Of a stretch of 64,000 nt of DNA, positions 1 through 11,072 are shown in pieces. The stretch is from Candidatus Enterococcus ferrettii. GTDB taxonomy: Bacteria > Bacillota > Bacilli > Lactobacillales > Enterococcaceae. Made by a program: the position numbers and the translations under genes. Position 1 is the stretch's first letter, and each line of letters starts with the position of its first letter. Where the stretch lies: assembly GCF_017377655.1 (NCBI RefSeq), contig NZ_JAFREL010000012.1, positions 1 to 64,000 of the forward strand. Reading direction: 5' to 3'. The notes beneath the pieces are model-generated. The model saw only the letters and a program-made list of their open reading frames with translations, did not search any database and had not been told where the DNA came from.

Positions 1-12
1 GCTATGTTGTTT

Positions 13-114
13 GCTTCTATATAATAGAAGCGCCCTACACATTTGGTTTGTTTTATTCGTTCAGTTTTCAAAGGTCTACTTGATAAAATTGATTGTTTCT
101 TGTTGCATCAGCAA
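13..114 (-). promoter_or_regulatory. rRNA operon leader: boxA-like element and hairpin
   Basis: On the minus strand, downstream of three promoters, this stretch holds a boxA-like sequence (CTTTGAAAACTGA, near 62-75) of the kind found in Firmicute rRNA leaders, and a perfect hairpin at 13-31 (GCTTCTAT paired with ATAGAAGC). Together they suggest an antitermination leader for a 16S-23S-5S operon beginning just left of the window. The rRNA itself is not in the window, so this is inference from the leader and promoters. Confidence 0.6.
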
Positions 115-121
115 CTCTTAA

Positions 122-150
122 ATCTTATCAGGTTGCCAACTCAATGTCAA
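122..150 (-). promoter_or_regulatory. rRNA promoter, proximal (TTGACA-N17-TAAGAT)
   Basis: On the minus strand a perfect -35 box TTGACA (145-150) and a -10 box TAAGAT (122-127) are separated by 17 bases. It is the last of three promoters that all point left, away from lysS, toward the presumed rRNA operon. Confidence 0.7.
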
Positions 151-217
151 CAACTTTCTAAACTTTTTTTGATGAAGTTTTTTAGATTTGTTTGAGTCAT
201 TCAGATGCGACTTTGAT

Positions 218-246
218 AGAATAACTGATTTACAGTCATCTGTCAA
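218..246 (-). promoter_or_regulatory. rRNA promoter, middle (TTGACA-N17-TATTCT)
   Basis: The minus strand carries TTGACA (241-246), a 17-base spacer and TATTCT (218-223). It lies 96 bases upstream of the proximal promoter and points the same way. The spacing matches sigma-A consensus. Confidence 0.7.
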
Positions 247-299
247 CGACTTTTTTATTTTTTTTTTGAACATATATTGTTCGTTTTGGAACAATACAT

Positions 300-328
300 A
301 ATATACCAACATAATTGGCTCTGGTCAA
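300..328 (-). promoter_or_regulatory. rRNA promoter, distal (TTGACC-N17-TATATT)
   Basis: The minus strand carries TTGACC (323-328), a 17-base spacer and TATATT (300-305). It is the furthest upstream of the three tandem promoters. The repeated 17-base spacing in three successive boxes makes chance unlikely. Confidence 0.7.
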
Positions 329-407
329 CGAAAAACGCAACTTTTTTTAACTTTTTTTCATAAACGATCGTTGCTTCTATTTCACTTGATATTCGTTCGT
401 AAATAAC

Positions 408-449
408 AAAAAAATAACTGATCTACTCGCTTACAAGTAAATCAGTTAA
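408..449 (-). terminator. Terminator after lysS
   Basis: Just after the lysS stop the minus strand can form a hairpin with arms AACTGATTTACTTG and CGAGTAGATCAGTT (two G-T pairs), followed by a run of seven T. It separates lysS from the rRNA promoters. Confidence 0.75.
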
Positions 450-454
450 GTTTT

Positions 455-1993
<1,539 letters not shown>

Positions 1994-2001
1994 CTATCCA
2001 T

Positions 2002-2034
2002 AAAAAATCAAGCCGAATAGAGAATTCGGCTTGA
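2002..2034 (-). terminator. Terminator after dusB
   Basis: On the minus strand, arms CAAGCCGAAT and ATTCGGCTTG enclose a 5-base loop and are followed by ATTTTTT. It ends the hslO-dusB unit before lysS. Confidence 0.85.
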
Positions 2035-2038
2035 AAGA

Positions 2039-3046
2039 TTAACTAATTTTTTGCTTTGCTTCCAGCGATTCCACTAATTGGTCTAAAATATTCACAATCA
2101 CTTGTTTTTCTTCTGTTTGATTAATCGCCACTTTTACTTTAGCTGCACGTGAAATGCCTTTTAGATAGTAGCTCGCATGTTGACGGAACTCACGGCAGGC
2201 GATTTTCTCACCTTTTAAATCTGCTAAACGTGCCAAATGTAATTTCGCAGTATTAATTTTTTCCCTTGGTGTTGGTTCATCAATTAATTCACCAGTTTCT
2301 AGATAATGTTGCGTGCGATGAATCATCCATGGATTCCCTAGTGCAGCACGTCCGATCATTACGCCATCTGCACCCACCTCTTCAATCATGCGTTTTGCAT
2401 CCTCAGGTGTTCGAACATCCCCATTCCCAATAAAGGGAATGGTCAATTGATTTGCAACATTTGTCAATATATTCCAATCAGCACAACCTTCATACATTTG
2501 AACCCGTGTACGACCATGCATCGCTATCGCTGAAGCCCCTGCACTTTGCGCAGCGAGGGCGTTCTCAGTAGCAAAAACATGTTTACTATCCCAACCGATG
2601 CGCATTTTGACAGTAACCGGAATATCAACAGCTGAAGAAACCGCGTGCACCATTTCATAGACTTTGTCCGGATCTAGCAACCATTTGGCTCCAGCTTCGG
2701 CTTTAATAACCTTATTAACAGGGCATCCCATATTGATATCAATTATATCTGCTTTCGTATTCTCTTGTACAAAAAGCGCCGCTTCAACCAATGATTCTTT
2801 ACTTCCACCAAAGATTTGTATACTCAAGGGATGCTCTCTTTCATCGATGTACAGCATATCTAACGTTTTTTTATTGCGAAAATGAATACCTTGATCGCTG
2901 ATCATTTCACAAACAACTAAGCCAGCTCCAAACTCTTTAACAGTCACACGAAATGCAGCATTTGTAATACCAGCCATTGGCGCTACTACAATTCGATTGG
3001 GTATTTCTACGTTACCGATTTTCCAGGTTCCGTTTAACGGCTTCAC
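2039..3046 (-). CDS. dusB: tRNA-dihydrouridine synthase B
   Basis: FMN-dependent TIM-barrel enzyme that reduces uridine to dihydrouridine in the tRNA D-loop. The 335-residue protein has the N-terminal APMAGITN motif (22-29), the DINMGCPV motif with the catalytic Cys near 108, and the MRIGW and IGNGDV phosphate/FMN-binding segments of the Dus family. The C-terminal helical domain is complete. Start is a GTG one base after the hslO stop, using a site inside the hslO 3' end, so the two are probably translationally coupled. The hslO-dusB-lysS order is common in Firmicutes. Confidence 0.96.
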   Translation of the reverse strand: MKPLNGTWKIGNVEIPNRIVVAPMAGITNAAFRVTVKEFGAGLVVCEMISDQGIHFRNKKTLDMLYIDEREHPLSIQIFGGSKESLVEAALFVQENTKADIIDINMGCPVNKVIKAEAGAKWLLDPDKVYEMVHAVSSAVDIPVTVKMRIGWDSKHVFATENALAAQSAGASAIAMHGRTRVQMYEGCADWNILTNVANQLTIPFIGNGDVRTPEDAKRMIEEVGADGVMIGRAALGNPWMIHRTQHYLETGELIDEPTPREKINTAKLHLARLADLKGEKIACREFRQHASYYLKGISRAAKVKVAINQTEEKQVIVNILDQLVESLEAKQKIS

Positions 3047-3047
3047 T

Positions 3048-3935
3048 CTATTTTTCCCCCATTGCTTCTCGTTTTAATTCCATGAGATCTGCTTCACTGT
3101 ATTCGTATTTATTATTACAGAAAGCACAAACTGCTTCAGCACCATGATCTTCATCAATCATTGCTTGAATTTCATCAGGCCCTAAGCTAATTATCGCTGC
3201 TCCAAATTTTTCTTTTGAACAATCGCATTTAAACCGGACAGGCATCTTTTCCAGAAACTCTATATCATTAGTCCCCAAAAGTCCTTGCAGAATTTCTTCT
3301 GGCGTTTGACCTTGGTCTAACAGAGAGGAAATTCGAGCAGTTTCTTTTAATTGCTCTTCAATTTGATCGATCACTTCATCATTAGCACCAGGCATAATCT
3401 GAATCATAAATCCACCAGCCGTTTTAATCGAATCATCTGTATCAACTAATACTGACACCCCAACAGCAGAAGGTGTTTGTTCAGAGACAGCTAAATAGTA
3501 GGTGAAATCTTCACCAATTTCTCCAGAAACAATTGGCGTCTGACCAGAGAAAGGTTCCTTTAAACCCAAATCCTTAATAACAGTAAACATCCCTTCGTTT
3601 CCTACCGCTCCACGAACATCAATCTTGCCGACTTCATTTAATGGCAAACTAAGATGCGGATTTTTAATATAACCTTTCACATCTCCTTTGCCATTACTGT
3701 CAACAATAATTCCACCAGCAGGTCCATTACCATTTATCTTTACCGTTAATTTGTCATCACCTTTTAAGGTAGCACCCAACATTAGTGCTCCAATCATTGT
3801 ACGACCTAGCGCTGCTGACGCAGTATTCCAAGTATCATGACGGCGCTGCATCTCAGCAACTGTCTCCGTTGCATCTACTGCGTAAGCCCGCACAAAGCCT
3901 CCATAAGCTAACGCTTTTACTAAATAATCAGTCAT
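3048..3935 (-). CDS. hslO: Redox-regulated chaperone Hsp33
   Basis: Cytoplasmic holdase chaperone switched on by oxidation. The 295-residue protein has the Hsp33 N-terminal fold and the C-terminal zinc/redox switch: a CxC pair (C237, C239) and a CxxC pair (C270, C273), all four cysteines present. The ATG follows AAGGAG at good spacing. It sits upstream of dusB with a one-base gap and downstream of ftsH, from which it is separated by a terminator. Confidence 0.97.
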   Translation of the reverse strand: MTDYLVKALAYGGFVRAYAVDATETVAEMQRRHDTWNTASAALGRTMIGALMLGATLKGDDKLTVKINGNGPAGGIIVDSNGKGDVKGYIKNPHLSLPLNEVGKIDVRGAVGNEGMFTVIKDLGLKEPFSGQTPIVSGEIGEDFTYYLAVSEQTPSAVGVSVLVDTDDSIKTAGGFMIQIMPGANDEVIDQIEEQLKETARISSLLDQGQTPEEILQGLLGTNDIEFLEKMPVRFKCDCSKEKFGAAIISLGPDEIQAMIDEDHGAEAVCAFCNNKYEYSEADLMELKREAMGEK

Positions 3936-4049
3936 TTCTTTTTCTCCTTATCCTTGCTGCCTTTCCTATAGACAATCTTACTCGTGATTGCATCATACTA
4001 GGACTTACACTTTTTTTCAACTTCCCAGTACCACTTTAAAAGAAATACA

Positions 4050-4076
4050 AAAAAGCATGCCAGCTAAGGCATGCTT
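4050..4076 (-). terminator. Terminator after ftsH
   Basis: The minus strand pairs AAGCATGCC with GGCATGCTT around a 6-base loop, followed by a T run. It ends transcription from the tilS-hpt-ftsH group. Confidence 0.85.
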
Positions 4077-4086
4077 CTCTCAAAAA

Positions 4087-6162
4087 TTATTGTTCATTGT
4101 CGCTTGTATCGTCAGGTGATTCGATTGGTTCATCATCGCCATTTGGATCATTATGTTTCTTTTCATCCAGAGCTTGCTTTTCAGCATCTTTTTCTTCTAA
4201 CGCACGTTTTGCTTCCTCAAAAGTTTGAGCTTGAGTTCTTTCACTAGGATAAAGGCTACCTTGTCCTTCTGGCATTTGACCAGTTTCAAACAATGACTTA
4301 ATTGCTTTAGCATCTAAAGTTTCAAATTCTAATAGTTTTTCAGCAATTAATTTGTGTTGTTCACGATGTTCTTCAATAATCTGACGAGCCTTATCGTGAG
4401 CCTCCATCAAAATCTTACGGACTTCCTGATCAATTTCAAAAGCTACTTGTTCAGAATAGGCCTTAGTTTGACCATAATCCCGACCAACGAACACTTGGTG
4501 ATTGCCTTCATATTGAACTGGTCCAAGCTTATCACTCATTCCATATTCCGTCACCATACTTCGAGCCAAAGCAGTAGCCTGTTCAAAGTCATTAGAAGCA
4601 CCCGTTGTTTGAGCATCAAACACGATTTCTTCGGCAGTACGTCCACCTAGTAAACCAACAATTTGTTCAAACATATCTTCTTTAGACATCAACATTTGAT
4701 CCTCTTTTGGCAAGGCGATCATGTAACCGCCGGCGCGTCCTCGAGGAATAATGGTTACTTTGTGAACAACACGAGCGCGATTCAAGACCATACCAATAAT
4801 GGTGTGCCCCGCTTCATGATAAGCTACCATTTCACGTTCATGCTTACTGATAACTCGATCTTTCTTAGCAGGTCCTGCAATTACGCGATCTTCTGCTTCG
4901 TCCACGTCTGAAGCATCAATTTTCTTCTTATTACGACGAGCAGCAACTAATGCTGCTTCATTCAAGACATTTTCTAAATCTGCACCAGCAAAACCTGGCG
5001 TTTGTTGTGCAACAACTTTCAAATCAACGTCATCTGCCAATGGCTTGTTACGAGAATGCACTCGCAGAATGGCTTCACGCCCTTTGACGTCAGGTCGACC
5101 AACTAAAATTTGACGGTCAAAACGCCCTGGGCGCAACAGTGCTGGGTCTAATACATCTGAACGGTTCGTCGCAGCAACAACAATAACACCTTCATTGCCA
5201 TCAAATCCATCCATTTCAACTAATAATTGATTCAAAGTTTGTTCACGTTCATCGTGACCGCCGCCCATGCCAGCTCCACGTTGACGACCGACAGCATCAA
5301 TTTCATCAATAAAGATTATCGCAGGTGCGTTTTTCTTCGCAGTTTCAAACAAGTCACGGACACGGCTTGCACCGACCCCAACAAACATCTCCACAAAATC
5401 AGAACCAGAGATTGAATAGAATGGTACCCCTGCTTCACCAGCTACTGCTTTTGCAAGTAAGGTTTTACCTGTTCCGGGAGGTCCTTCCAACAGTACACCT
5501 GCTGGAATACGAGCGCCCAATTCAACGAAGCGTCGTGGATCTTTTAGGAATTCTACTACTTCTACTAATTCTTGTTTCTCTTCTTCTGCACCGGCTACAT
5601 CGGAGAAGCGTACACGATTGGCTTTCTTGTCAGCTTCTTTAGCTTTTGATTTGCCAAAGTTCATGACACGGCCATTGCCGCCACCGCCGCCACCTTGTTG
5701 ACCCATGATCATGTAAAAGAAGAAAACCATCAGTAAGATCGGTAAGAAGCTCACAAGTAAGGTTACCCACATGCCACTGCTGGATTCCTCTTGCACTTCT
5801 GTTTTGATTCCATTTTCGCTAGCAAGTTTAGTCACTTCACTTAATGTAGAATCATTTGGCAATACAATAGTACTAAAATGTGTAGTTGAACTTTCAGTTG
5901 AACCAATAATGTTCAAACCACCCGTGTTAGCTACTTCTTGCTGTTCATTGTATTCCCCAGTGATTTTATAAACCCCACTCGCTGGCTGAATTCTGAATTC
6001 TTTGATTTTTCCTTCTTTTAGCTGTTCAGTGAAAGTGGAATACTCGATATCTGGCGATTGGGTACGATTGTCTCCAAAAAGGAAATACACAACCATGACC
6101 ATAGCCAAGATGACGAGGATATAATAGAGAGCATTTTTAGCCCCCTTTGGGTTTTTATTCAT
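4087..6162 (-). CDS. ftsH: ATP-dependent zinc metalloprotease FtsH
   Basis: Membrane-bound AAA+ protease that degrades unassembled membrane proteins and short-lived regulators. The 691 residues show two membrane segments (about 11-29 and 132-152) with an extracytoplasmic loop between, a glycine-rich linker, Walker A GPPGTGKT (227-234), Walker B IIFIDEID, the second region of homology around [10 protein letters not shown], and the zinc-binding HEAGH (449-453). The last ~50 residues are an acidic, low-complexity tail usual in lactic acid bacteria. ATG follows GAGGAGG. Neighbour hpt lies 85 bp upstream. Confidence 0.98.
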   Translation of the reverse strand: MNKNPKGAKNALYYILVILAMVMVVYFLFGDNRTQSPDIEYSTFTEQLKEGKIKEFRIQPASGVYKITGEYNEQQEVANTGGLNIIGSTESSTTHFSTIVLPNDSTLSEVTKLASENGIKTEVQEESSSGMWVTLLVSFLPILLMVFFFYMIMGQQGGGGGGNGRVMNFGKSKAKEADKKANRVRFSDVAGAEEEKQELVEVVEFLKDPRRFVELGARIPAGVLLEGPPGTGKTLLAKAVAGEAGVPFYSISGSDFVEMFVGVGASRVRDLFETAKKNAPAIIFIDEIDAVGRQRGAGMGGGHDEREQTLNQLLVEMDGFDGNEGVIVVAATNRSDVLDPALLRPGRFDRQILVGRPDVKGREAILRVHSRNKPLADDVDLKVVAQQTPGFAGADLENVLNEAALVAARRNKKKIDASDVDEAEDRVIAGPAKKDRVISKHEREMVAYHEAGHTIIGMVLNRARVVHKVTIIPRGRAGGYMIALPKEDQMLMSKEDMFEQIVGLLGGRTAEEIVFDAQTTGASNDFEQATALARSMVTEYGMSDKLGPVQYEGNHQVFVGRDYGQTKAYSEQVAFEIDQEVRKILMEAHDKARQIIEEHREQHKLIAEKLLEFETLDAKAIKSLFETGQMPEGQGSLYPSERTQAQTFEEAKRALEEKDAEKQALDEKKHNDPNGDDEPIESPDDTSDNEQ

Positions 6163-6217
6163 ACGTTTCCTCCTCGTATTGTTGCTTTCTTAAAATTTTA
6201 TCAATCCTGACCTTTAT

Positions 6218-6248
6218 AGTATATCATAATGTGAATTGTTCCTGTCAC
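6218..6248 (-). promoter_or_regulatory. Possible ftsH promoter
   Basis: The minus strand has GTGACA and TATACT separated by 19 bases, between hpt and ftsH. The -35 box and spacing are imperfect, so this is tentative; ftsH may also be read from the upstream operon. Confidence 0.35.
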
Positions 6249-6793
6249 TAATTTGATTGATAAACTTCAGGTTTCAAAATACCGACATATGGCAAATTAC
6301 GATAAGTTTCAGCATAATCCAAGCCATATCCTACTACAAATTCATTTGGCACATTAAAACCAATATAGTCAGCTTCAATATCAACAATACGACCTTCCGG
6401 TTTATCTAACAGTGTAACAATTTTTACTGATTTGGCTTTGCGGTATTTAAACAATTCAACCAAATAATGAAGCGTACGGCCGCTGTCAATGATATCTTCT
6501 ACAATCAACAAATCGCGTCCTTCAACATTCGTATCCAAATCTTTGATGATCTTTACCTCACCTGAGGAAACTGTTTGATTACCATAGCTCGATACATCCA
6601 TGAAATCTAATTCCAAATAAGTGTCGATCTCACGAACAATGTCCGCCATAAACGGAACAGCTCCTTTTAAAATACCAACCACTAATGGATTTTTGTCTAC
6701 ATAATCCTTCGTTAATTCTTTGCCTAATTCAGCACAACGTTGTTGAATTTCAGCCCGATCTATTAAGACTCTTTCAATATCCTTTCCTTGCAT
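6248..6793 (-). CDS. hpt: Hypoxanthine phosphoribosyltransferase
   Basis: Purine-salvage enzyme that joins hypoxanthine or guanine to PRPP to give IMP or GMP. The 181-residue length fits. The PRPP-binding loop [11 protein letters not shown] is at about 95-105, and the flanking LKGAVPF and [13 protein letters not shown] segments are those of the HPRT family. The start ATG follows AAAGGAG. It lies 12 bp downstream of tilS; tilS-hpt-ftsH is a conserved Firmicute order, and in Bacillus the TilS and HprT proteins are reported to act together on ftsH expression (established knowledge, not visible here). Confidence 0.97.
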   Translation of the reverse strand: MQGKDIERVLIDRAEIQQRCAELGKELTKDYVDKNPLVVGILKGAVPFMADIVREIDTYLELDFMDVSSYGNQTVSSGEVKIIKDLDTNVEGRDLLIVEDIIDSGRTLHYLVELFKYRKAKSVKIVTLLDKPEGRIVDIEADYIGFNVPNEFVVGYGLDYAETYRNLPYVGILKPEVYQSN

Positions 6794-6805
6794 GAGAGGC
6801 TCCTT

Positions 6806-8146
6806 TCAATGATACAAATAATAGTCCAGTATGTAGTGTATTCTATCAGTTTCATTCCCAATACTCAAATAGGAATTAACAAAGGGGATGACGCTTAGAA
6901 CTTCTCCTCCAGCGTCCGTGACGACCCATGCTTGCTCTCTTTTATTTCGAGGGATTTTTTCATCGATAAAATAACGACTAACCTTTTTTCTTAAATTTTC
7001 AGCAAGCTGAATTCGATCACCTGGTTCTCTTCTTCTTACAATCAAAGGCAATCGAACCATTGGTGGGAGAATTGCAGAATAGTCCGCATTTCGTTCAGCA
7101 CTTCCATCCTTTTTTAAGACTAACTGCTCATTAGGAGATAATTCTATAGTTTCGTTACTATTCAATGAATAGACTCCTTGAATAGTAACGTTCTCTTTGG
7201 CTATCGTATATGTTTGATAACTGGCGGAGAACTGCCACTTCTCTCCTAAATCCATACTCCATTGAGCTTCTCCATTACTGAATAAATGGACCAATTTGAA
7301 AAGCTGTCGTTGCGAGACCACCAATTGAGTCTCCTTGTAAATTTCTTCAAATAAGAAAGCCAAAAAATAATAACGTAAACCCTCTTCAGACGGTAAATCC
7401 TTTTGTATAAAACACCATCGTTGTTTTTGGTAAACAACATTGTTTAAATTTTCTTTTAGAGCGCCTCGCAGTCCATCTTCTGCCCACGTTAACTGCTGCT
7501 GAAATTGTTGACTATGTTCTAAAAGTTTTGGATTTTCCTCTTTCAATACAGGCAACACTTGATGTCTAATACGATTTCTAGCATACCGTAAAGTAGCGTT
7601 ACTTGAATCCTCAAAATAGGGAACTTCTTCTTTTAAAGCATAATTAACTAGCATTTGCTTTGAAAAAGATAATAACGGCCTCAATAATAGTCCATCACCA
7701 AATGAACGTCTCCGCTGCATTCCTGCATGGCTTAATAAGCCTCCACCTCGAGTAAAACGCATCAACATCGTTTCAATTTGATCATCTCCATGATGAGCCG
7801 TTAAAAGCAATGAAAAACCCGCTTCTTTCATCACTTCGGCAAAAAAGGTGTAGCGAAAATCACGAGCTTTAACTTCAATACCTGATTCAGGTGGAGTCTC
7901 CCATTTTTTTTCATAAAATTCGTGGTGATGCTCGTAGCAGTAATTTTTCAAAAAAATCGCTTCTTTAGCAGATTCCTTTCTTAATTGATGATTCACGTGA
8001 GCTACACCAATCTTAAAACCAGTACGTGTGCTCAATTTTTCTAACAATCGTAGAAGAACCATAGAATCTACCCCAGTAGAAACTGCCACTAAAATTCGTT
8101 CTACCGTTTGAAGTTCAGGATTACGTTGCAAAAACTTCTGTTCCAT
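6806..8146 (-). CDS. tilS: tRNA(Ile)-lysidine synthetase
   Basis: Modifies C34 of the tRNA(Ile) CAU anticodon to lysidine so that it reads AUA codons. The 446-residue protein has the N-type ATP-pyrophosphatase P-loop as STGVDS (23-28; many homologues have SGGxDS), then HVNHQLR and the TAHHGDDQIETMLMRF segment, and a C-terminal TilS substrate domain (LIVRRREPGDRI onward). ATG follows AGGAGAG. Essential in most bacteria. A terminator-like hairpin lies immediately upstream, after the S1-domain gene. Confidence 0.95.
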   Translation of the reverse strand: MEQKFLQRNPELQTVERILVAVSTGVDSMVLLRLLEKLSTRTGFKIGVAHVNHQLRKESAKEAIFLKNYCYEHHHEFYEKKWETPPESGIEVKARDFRYTFFAEVMKEAGFSLLLTAHHGDDQIETMLMRFTRGGGLLSHAGMQRRRSFGDGLLLRPLLSFSKQMLVNYALKEEVPYFEDSSNATLRYARNRIRHQVLPVLKEENPKLLEHSQQFQQQLTWAEDGLRGALKENLNNVVYQKQRWCFIQKDLPSEEGLRYYFLAFLFEEIYKETQLVVSQRQLFKLVHLFSNGEAQWSMDLGEKWQFSASYQTYTIAKENVTIQGVYSLNSNETIELSPNEQLVLKKDGSAERNADYSAILPPMVRLPLIVRRREPGDRIQLAENLRKKVSRYFIDEKIPRNKREQAWVVTDAGGEVLSVIPFVNSYLSIGNETDRIHYILDYYLYH

Positions 8147-8162
8147 TTCGTCTCTCCTATTG

Positions 8163-8193
8163 AAAAAAGCTGAAATTCACGATGAATTCCAGC
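8163..8193 (-). terminator. Hairpin terminator after the S1-domain gene
   Basis: The minus strand pairs AGCTGGAATTCA with TGAATTTCAGCT around a 3-base loop, then six T. It lies between the S1-domain gene and tilS, only about 15 bp from the tilS start, so readthrough must supply tilS unless tilS has a promoter overlapping it. Confidence 0.75.
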
Positions 8194-8205
8194 TAATCAC
8201 TTAAT

Positions 8206-8649
8206 TTAGTTGCGTCGACCGCCTCGGCCGCCACGTTTGCCTTCTGTATTACGCTTTAAGGATGATAAACGATCATCGCTATCCTTTAAAAAGGAACTCA
8301 TCAATGTATCGAAGTCTTCTTTTTTGTTCTTTGAAAAATTCCCCTTTGGTTGTGGACGAGTTGGACGACTTTCACGTTTTTCTCGGACAAAAGGTTTCTT
8401 TTCAGGTTGCGGTTGATCTTGGGCTTTACGAATAGACAAACCAACTTTTCCATCATTACCTACAGAGGTAACTTTTACTGTCACTTCATCGCCTACAGAT
8501 AATACATCATGGATGTCTTTAACAAATCCATTGGAAATTTCACTGATATGGACTAAGCCTGTTTTCCCTTCCCCTAAATCGATAAACGCACCAAAATTGG
8601 TGATACCGGACACTTTTCCTTGCAGCTTAGCTCCTACTTCGATTGACAT
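8206..8649 (-). CDS. S1-domain RNA-binding protein (YabR-like)
   Basis: A 147-residue protein with one S1 RNA-binding domain at residues 5-74 (GKVSGITNFGAFIDL and GLVHISEIS are typical S1 strands) and a long basic, disordered tail rich in Lys, Arg and Gly, ending RGGRGGRRN. It belongs to the YabR/general stress protein 13 group; exact function is not settled. RBS is AGGAGG. It follows divIC as in Bacillus, suggesting co-expression with the division gene. Confidence 0.85.
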   Translation of the reverse strand: MSIEVGAKLQGKVSGITNFGAFIDLGEGKTGLVHISEISNGFVKDIHDVLSVGDEVTVKVTSVGNDGKVGLSIRKAQDQPQPEKKPFVREKRESRPTRPQPKGNFSKNKKEDFDTLMSSFLKDSDDRLSSLKRNTEGKRGGRGGRRN

Positions 8650-8694
8650 AAAAAGATTGTTCCTCCTATTTTTTTACCTATTTATTAAAACCGC

Positions 8695-9120
8695 TTATTC
8701 CGCAGTTTCTGACTTTACAATTTCGTCGGATGACGATTTTTGTGCAGTTTTGTCTTGATCAGGCAAAACAAACACTAATTCACCATCTTTGGAATAATAA
8801 TAGCGGCTACGCGCTAATTTAGCAACATAATCGTCATCTTGCAACAAAGAAACATCCTGTTTCAAGGTTGATACCTGTTGATCAAGCTTTGCAGATTCTG
8901 CTTCTGTTTTAGCTTGAATCGCTTTTAGCTCAGTTAAATGCTGATGCTCACCAAATAATTGAACGCCCATAATAATGAAAACAAACGCAGCTATCAAAAA
9001 AAGTGCAGTTAAACGACGACGTTTGAAAATCAATTGGCGCTGTTGCTTTTGAAACTTTTTATATTGTTCTTTAGCATAAGGCGTATCTAGTGCGGCTACC
9101 TTCAGCTTTTTTTCACCCAT
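8695..9120 (-). CDS. divIC: Septum formation initiator DivIC (FtsB-like)
   Basis: Bitopic membrane protein of the DivIB-DivIC-FtsL divisome complex. The 141 residues have a basic cytoplasmic N-terminus (1-36), one membrane segment (about 37-56), then an extracytoplasmic coiled coil (about 60-95) and the LARSRYYYSKDGELVFVLP signature of the FtsB/DivIC family. A short acidic Ser/Glu-rich tail follows. It has a very good promoter of its own just upstream, inside the gap after rqcP. Confidence 0.93.
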   Translation of the reverse strand: MGEKKLKVAALDTPYAKEQYKKFQKQQRQLIFKRRRLTALFLIAAFVFIIMGVQLFGEHQHLTELKAIQAKTEAESAKLDQQVSTLKQDVSLLQDDDYVAKLARSRYYYSKDGELVFVLPDQDKTAQKSSSDEIVKSETAE

Positions 9121-9155
9121 TTCGTCAAGCTCCTCTTTTCTTGAGTTTCTTTCCT

Positions 9156-9184
9156 ATTATAGCAATTTCAAATTCTAATGTCTA
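9156..9184 (-). promoter_or_regulatory. divIC promoter (TAGACA-N17-TATAAT)
   Basis: The minus strand carries TAGACA (9179-9184), a 17-base spacer ending in TGC, and a perfect -10 TATAAT (9156-9161), that is an extended -10. It would fire about 30 bp upstream of divIC. Confidence 0.75.
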
Positions 9185-9188
9185 TTTG

Positions 9189-9212
9189 AAATAACCTTAA
9201 TTAAGGTTATTT
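9189..9212. repeat. 24-bp perfect palindrome over the rqcP stop
   Basis: A self-complementary stretch with arms AAATAACCTTAA and TTAAGGTTATTT includes the rqcP stop codon. It may act as a weak terminator before the divIC promoter or as a protein site; there is no long T run. Confidence 0.6.
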
Positions 9213-9466
9213 TCAACTCTTGTTTCTTGAATAATCTCATACATTCCAGCAGCGTCTTCTTTTTTAGTCGACTCATGCAACGCAGCTACCTTTGCTTCCA
9301 TAATTTTATTCCCAAATTGAACACGTATGACATCACCAATTTTGACATCAGTTGAAGATTTAGCTAGTTTTCCATTTACTTGAATCCGTCCTTTGTCAGC
9401 TACTTCTTTCGCTACCGAACGTCGTTTAATAATTCTTGAGATTTTCAAAAATTTGTCTAAGCGCAT
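9197..9466 (-). CDS. rqcP: S4-domain ribosome quality control protein RqcP
   Basis: An 89-residue S4 RNA-binding protein (YabO family). Residues 1-60 form the S4 domain ([27 protein letters not shown]). In Bacillus RqcP works with RqcH on stalled 50S subunits to add alanine tails; role here is by homology. It lies between the flippase gene (4-bp gap) and divIC, the usual position. Confidence 0.92.
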   Translation of the reverse strand: MRLDKFLKISRIIKRRSVAKEVADKGRIQVNGKLAKSSTDVKIGDVIRVQFGNKIMEAKVAALHESTKKEDAAGMYEIIQETRVENNLN

Positions 9467-9470
9467 AATT

Positions 9471-11066
9471 TTACTTTCCTCTCCACTTTAATCGTAATAT
9501 TTTCGAACCCATTGGAAGCATTAACCATTCTCTAGTTGTTAGCAGTTTCAAACGAATTGATAAAAATAAGAACATGCTAGCACCAATTAATACCCCCAAT
9601 AAGGCAACAAACAAGGCTTGACTGCGATGTTGAACTGGATTACCTAATACTGATAACACTGTGTAATAACCAAATAAACTGATTACCATACCGCCCAAAC
9701 AAACAGTTAACTTCTTTCCAAATTTTCTTTCCTTTAAATAGTTGGTTATTGCTGAATCACTGCCACGGTGCAAAACAATTAAAGCGACAGTCAATCCCGC
9801 TAAAGTAGCAATACTTGCTCCCACCGTTCCCCACACTCGAGTGAATAAATCAGTTGTTAAAACTTTCAATAATAGGCCCCAGCCTGCAGCCTGTAGTGAA
9901 ATTTGATACCTGTTCTGACTCTGTGCAATACTTTGATAGCTTTGAATCATTGCCATCAAGAAAATGGAAAAAACAAACAAAACTAGTGTGAGATTCCCTG
10001 AATAATCTTTAAATAGGGCAAAGTTTACATATGGGAGTAGCAATACTAGGCCTAATGATGCAGCGGCAGCCACCCCACAAGTCAACCTTAGGAATATTTG
10101 GCTAGATTTGATGAACAAGCGACGGTCATGTTTAGCTAAATAGCGGGTTAAAACCGGTAAAAAACTAGAACTCAGAGCTAACGCTGCAACCAATCCTAAT
10201 TGAACCAGGGGCTGTCCACGATCGTAAACTCCTTTGGCAACCTTGGCTCCATATTCAGTAAGCCCCGAGTCAACCAGCGCCTTTTTGATTGTAAAAGAAT
10301 CAATTAGCTGAAACAAGATAAGATAGCCACTGTAAACAGTCATTAAACCGCCCTCTAAAATGAGTCTCTTGATGAGAGTCTTAGACCGATCAGTACATTT
10401 AAGAAAAACGATTGGGGTACTAGTCCCTAGTACTTTACGACGATAATACTGCAAAATTAAAACAGCTGCTATTCCACCAGCTAAAGCGCCTGCCATAGCA
10501 ACAGTTCCGGTATGGTAAACATTCCAATGAAACTGTTGAAAAGACCAGGCTGCTATTAAAATAACCCCCACTCGAATTAATTGCTCAACTACTTGCGAAA
10601 CAGCAGTAGGAACCATCATTAATTTCCCTTGGAATTCACCACGGGTTATTGACAATAGAGGCATTAATACAAAAGTAAAGGATACGACTTGGATGAGCGA
10701 GGCTAACCTTGCGTCACCCATTCCATTAGCAATTTGACGACTTCCAAAAAAAGTAATTGCCCATAGTATTAATCCTAAACCAGTAACTAATGGAAATAGC
10801 TCAGTAAGAGCGGCCCGCTGCTCTCTAGGTCCATTTTTCTCAGCTACATATTTTGAAATAAACTGCGGCAATCCTGAAAGTGCCAAGGTCATGGCAATCC
10901 CATAAATAGGATACACCTGCTGATAAACGTAAAAGCCTTCATCTCCAGCCAAATTTTGATAAGGTACGCGATAAATGGCACTTAAAATTTTTGCAACAAA
11001 GGAAGCTGCAGTCAGCACAAAAGCACCACGCATCATGACTTTCATTTCTTTGTTAGCCAGTGCCAT
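9471..11066 (-). CDS. Polysaccharide/lipid II flippase-like membrane protein (MurJ/SpoVB group)
   Basis: Integral membrane protein of 531 residues, with about 14 predicted hydrophobic segments, of the MOP exporter superfamily. The N-terminus ([23 protein letters not shown]) and the arrangement match the SpoVB/YabM branch, which includes lipid II flippases such as MurJ. It is placed between mfd and rqcP exactly like B. subtilis yabM. It could flip lipid II or another undecaprenyl-linked glycan; sequence alone does not decide. Confidence 0.85.
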   Translation of the reverse strand: MALANKEMKVMMRGAFVLTAASFVAKILSAIYRVPYQNLAGDEGFYVYQQVYPIYGIAMTLALSGLPQFISKYVAEKNGPREQRAALTELFPLVTGLGLILWAITFFGSRQIANGMGDARLASLIQVVSFTFVLMPLLSITRGEFQGKLMMVPTAVSQVVEQLIRVGVILIAAWSFQQFHWNVYHTGTVAMAGALAGGIAAVLILQYYRRKVLGTSTPIVFLKCTDRSKTLIKRLILEGGLMTVYSGYLILFQLIDSFTIKKALVDSGLTEYGAKVAKGVYDRGQPLVQLGLVAALALSSSFLPVLTRYLAKHDRRLFIKSSQIFLRLTCGVAAAASLGLVLLLPYVNFALFKDYSGNLTLVLFVFSIFLMAMIQSYQSIAQSQNRYQISLQAAGWGLLLKVLTTDLFTRVWGTVGASIATLAGLTVALIVLHRGSDSAITNYLKERKFGKKLTVCLGGMVISLFGYYTVLSVLGNPVQHRSQALFVALLGVLIGASMFLFLSIRLKLLTTREWLMLPMGSKILRLKWRGK

Positions 11067-11072
11067 CAGCTC

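Noticed and set aside
118..312. 64-codon open frame on the minus strand upstream of the presumed rRNA operon
   Set aside because: It lies across two of three consensus promoters and part of the third, has no ribosome site and reads as low-complexity Lys/Leu/Ser. Better explained as promoter DNA.
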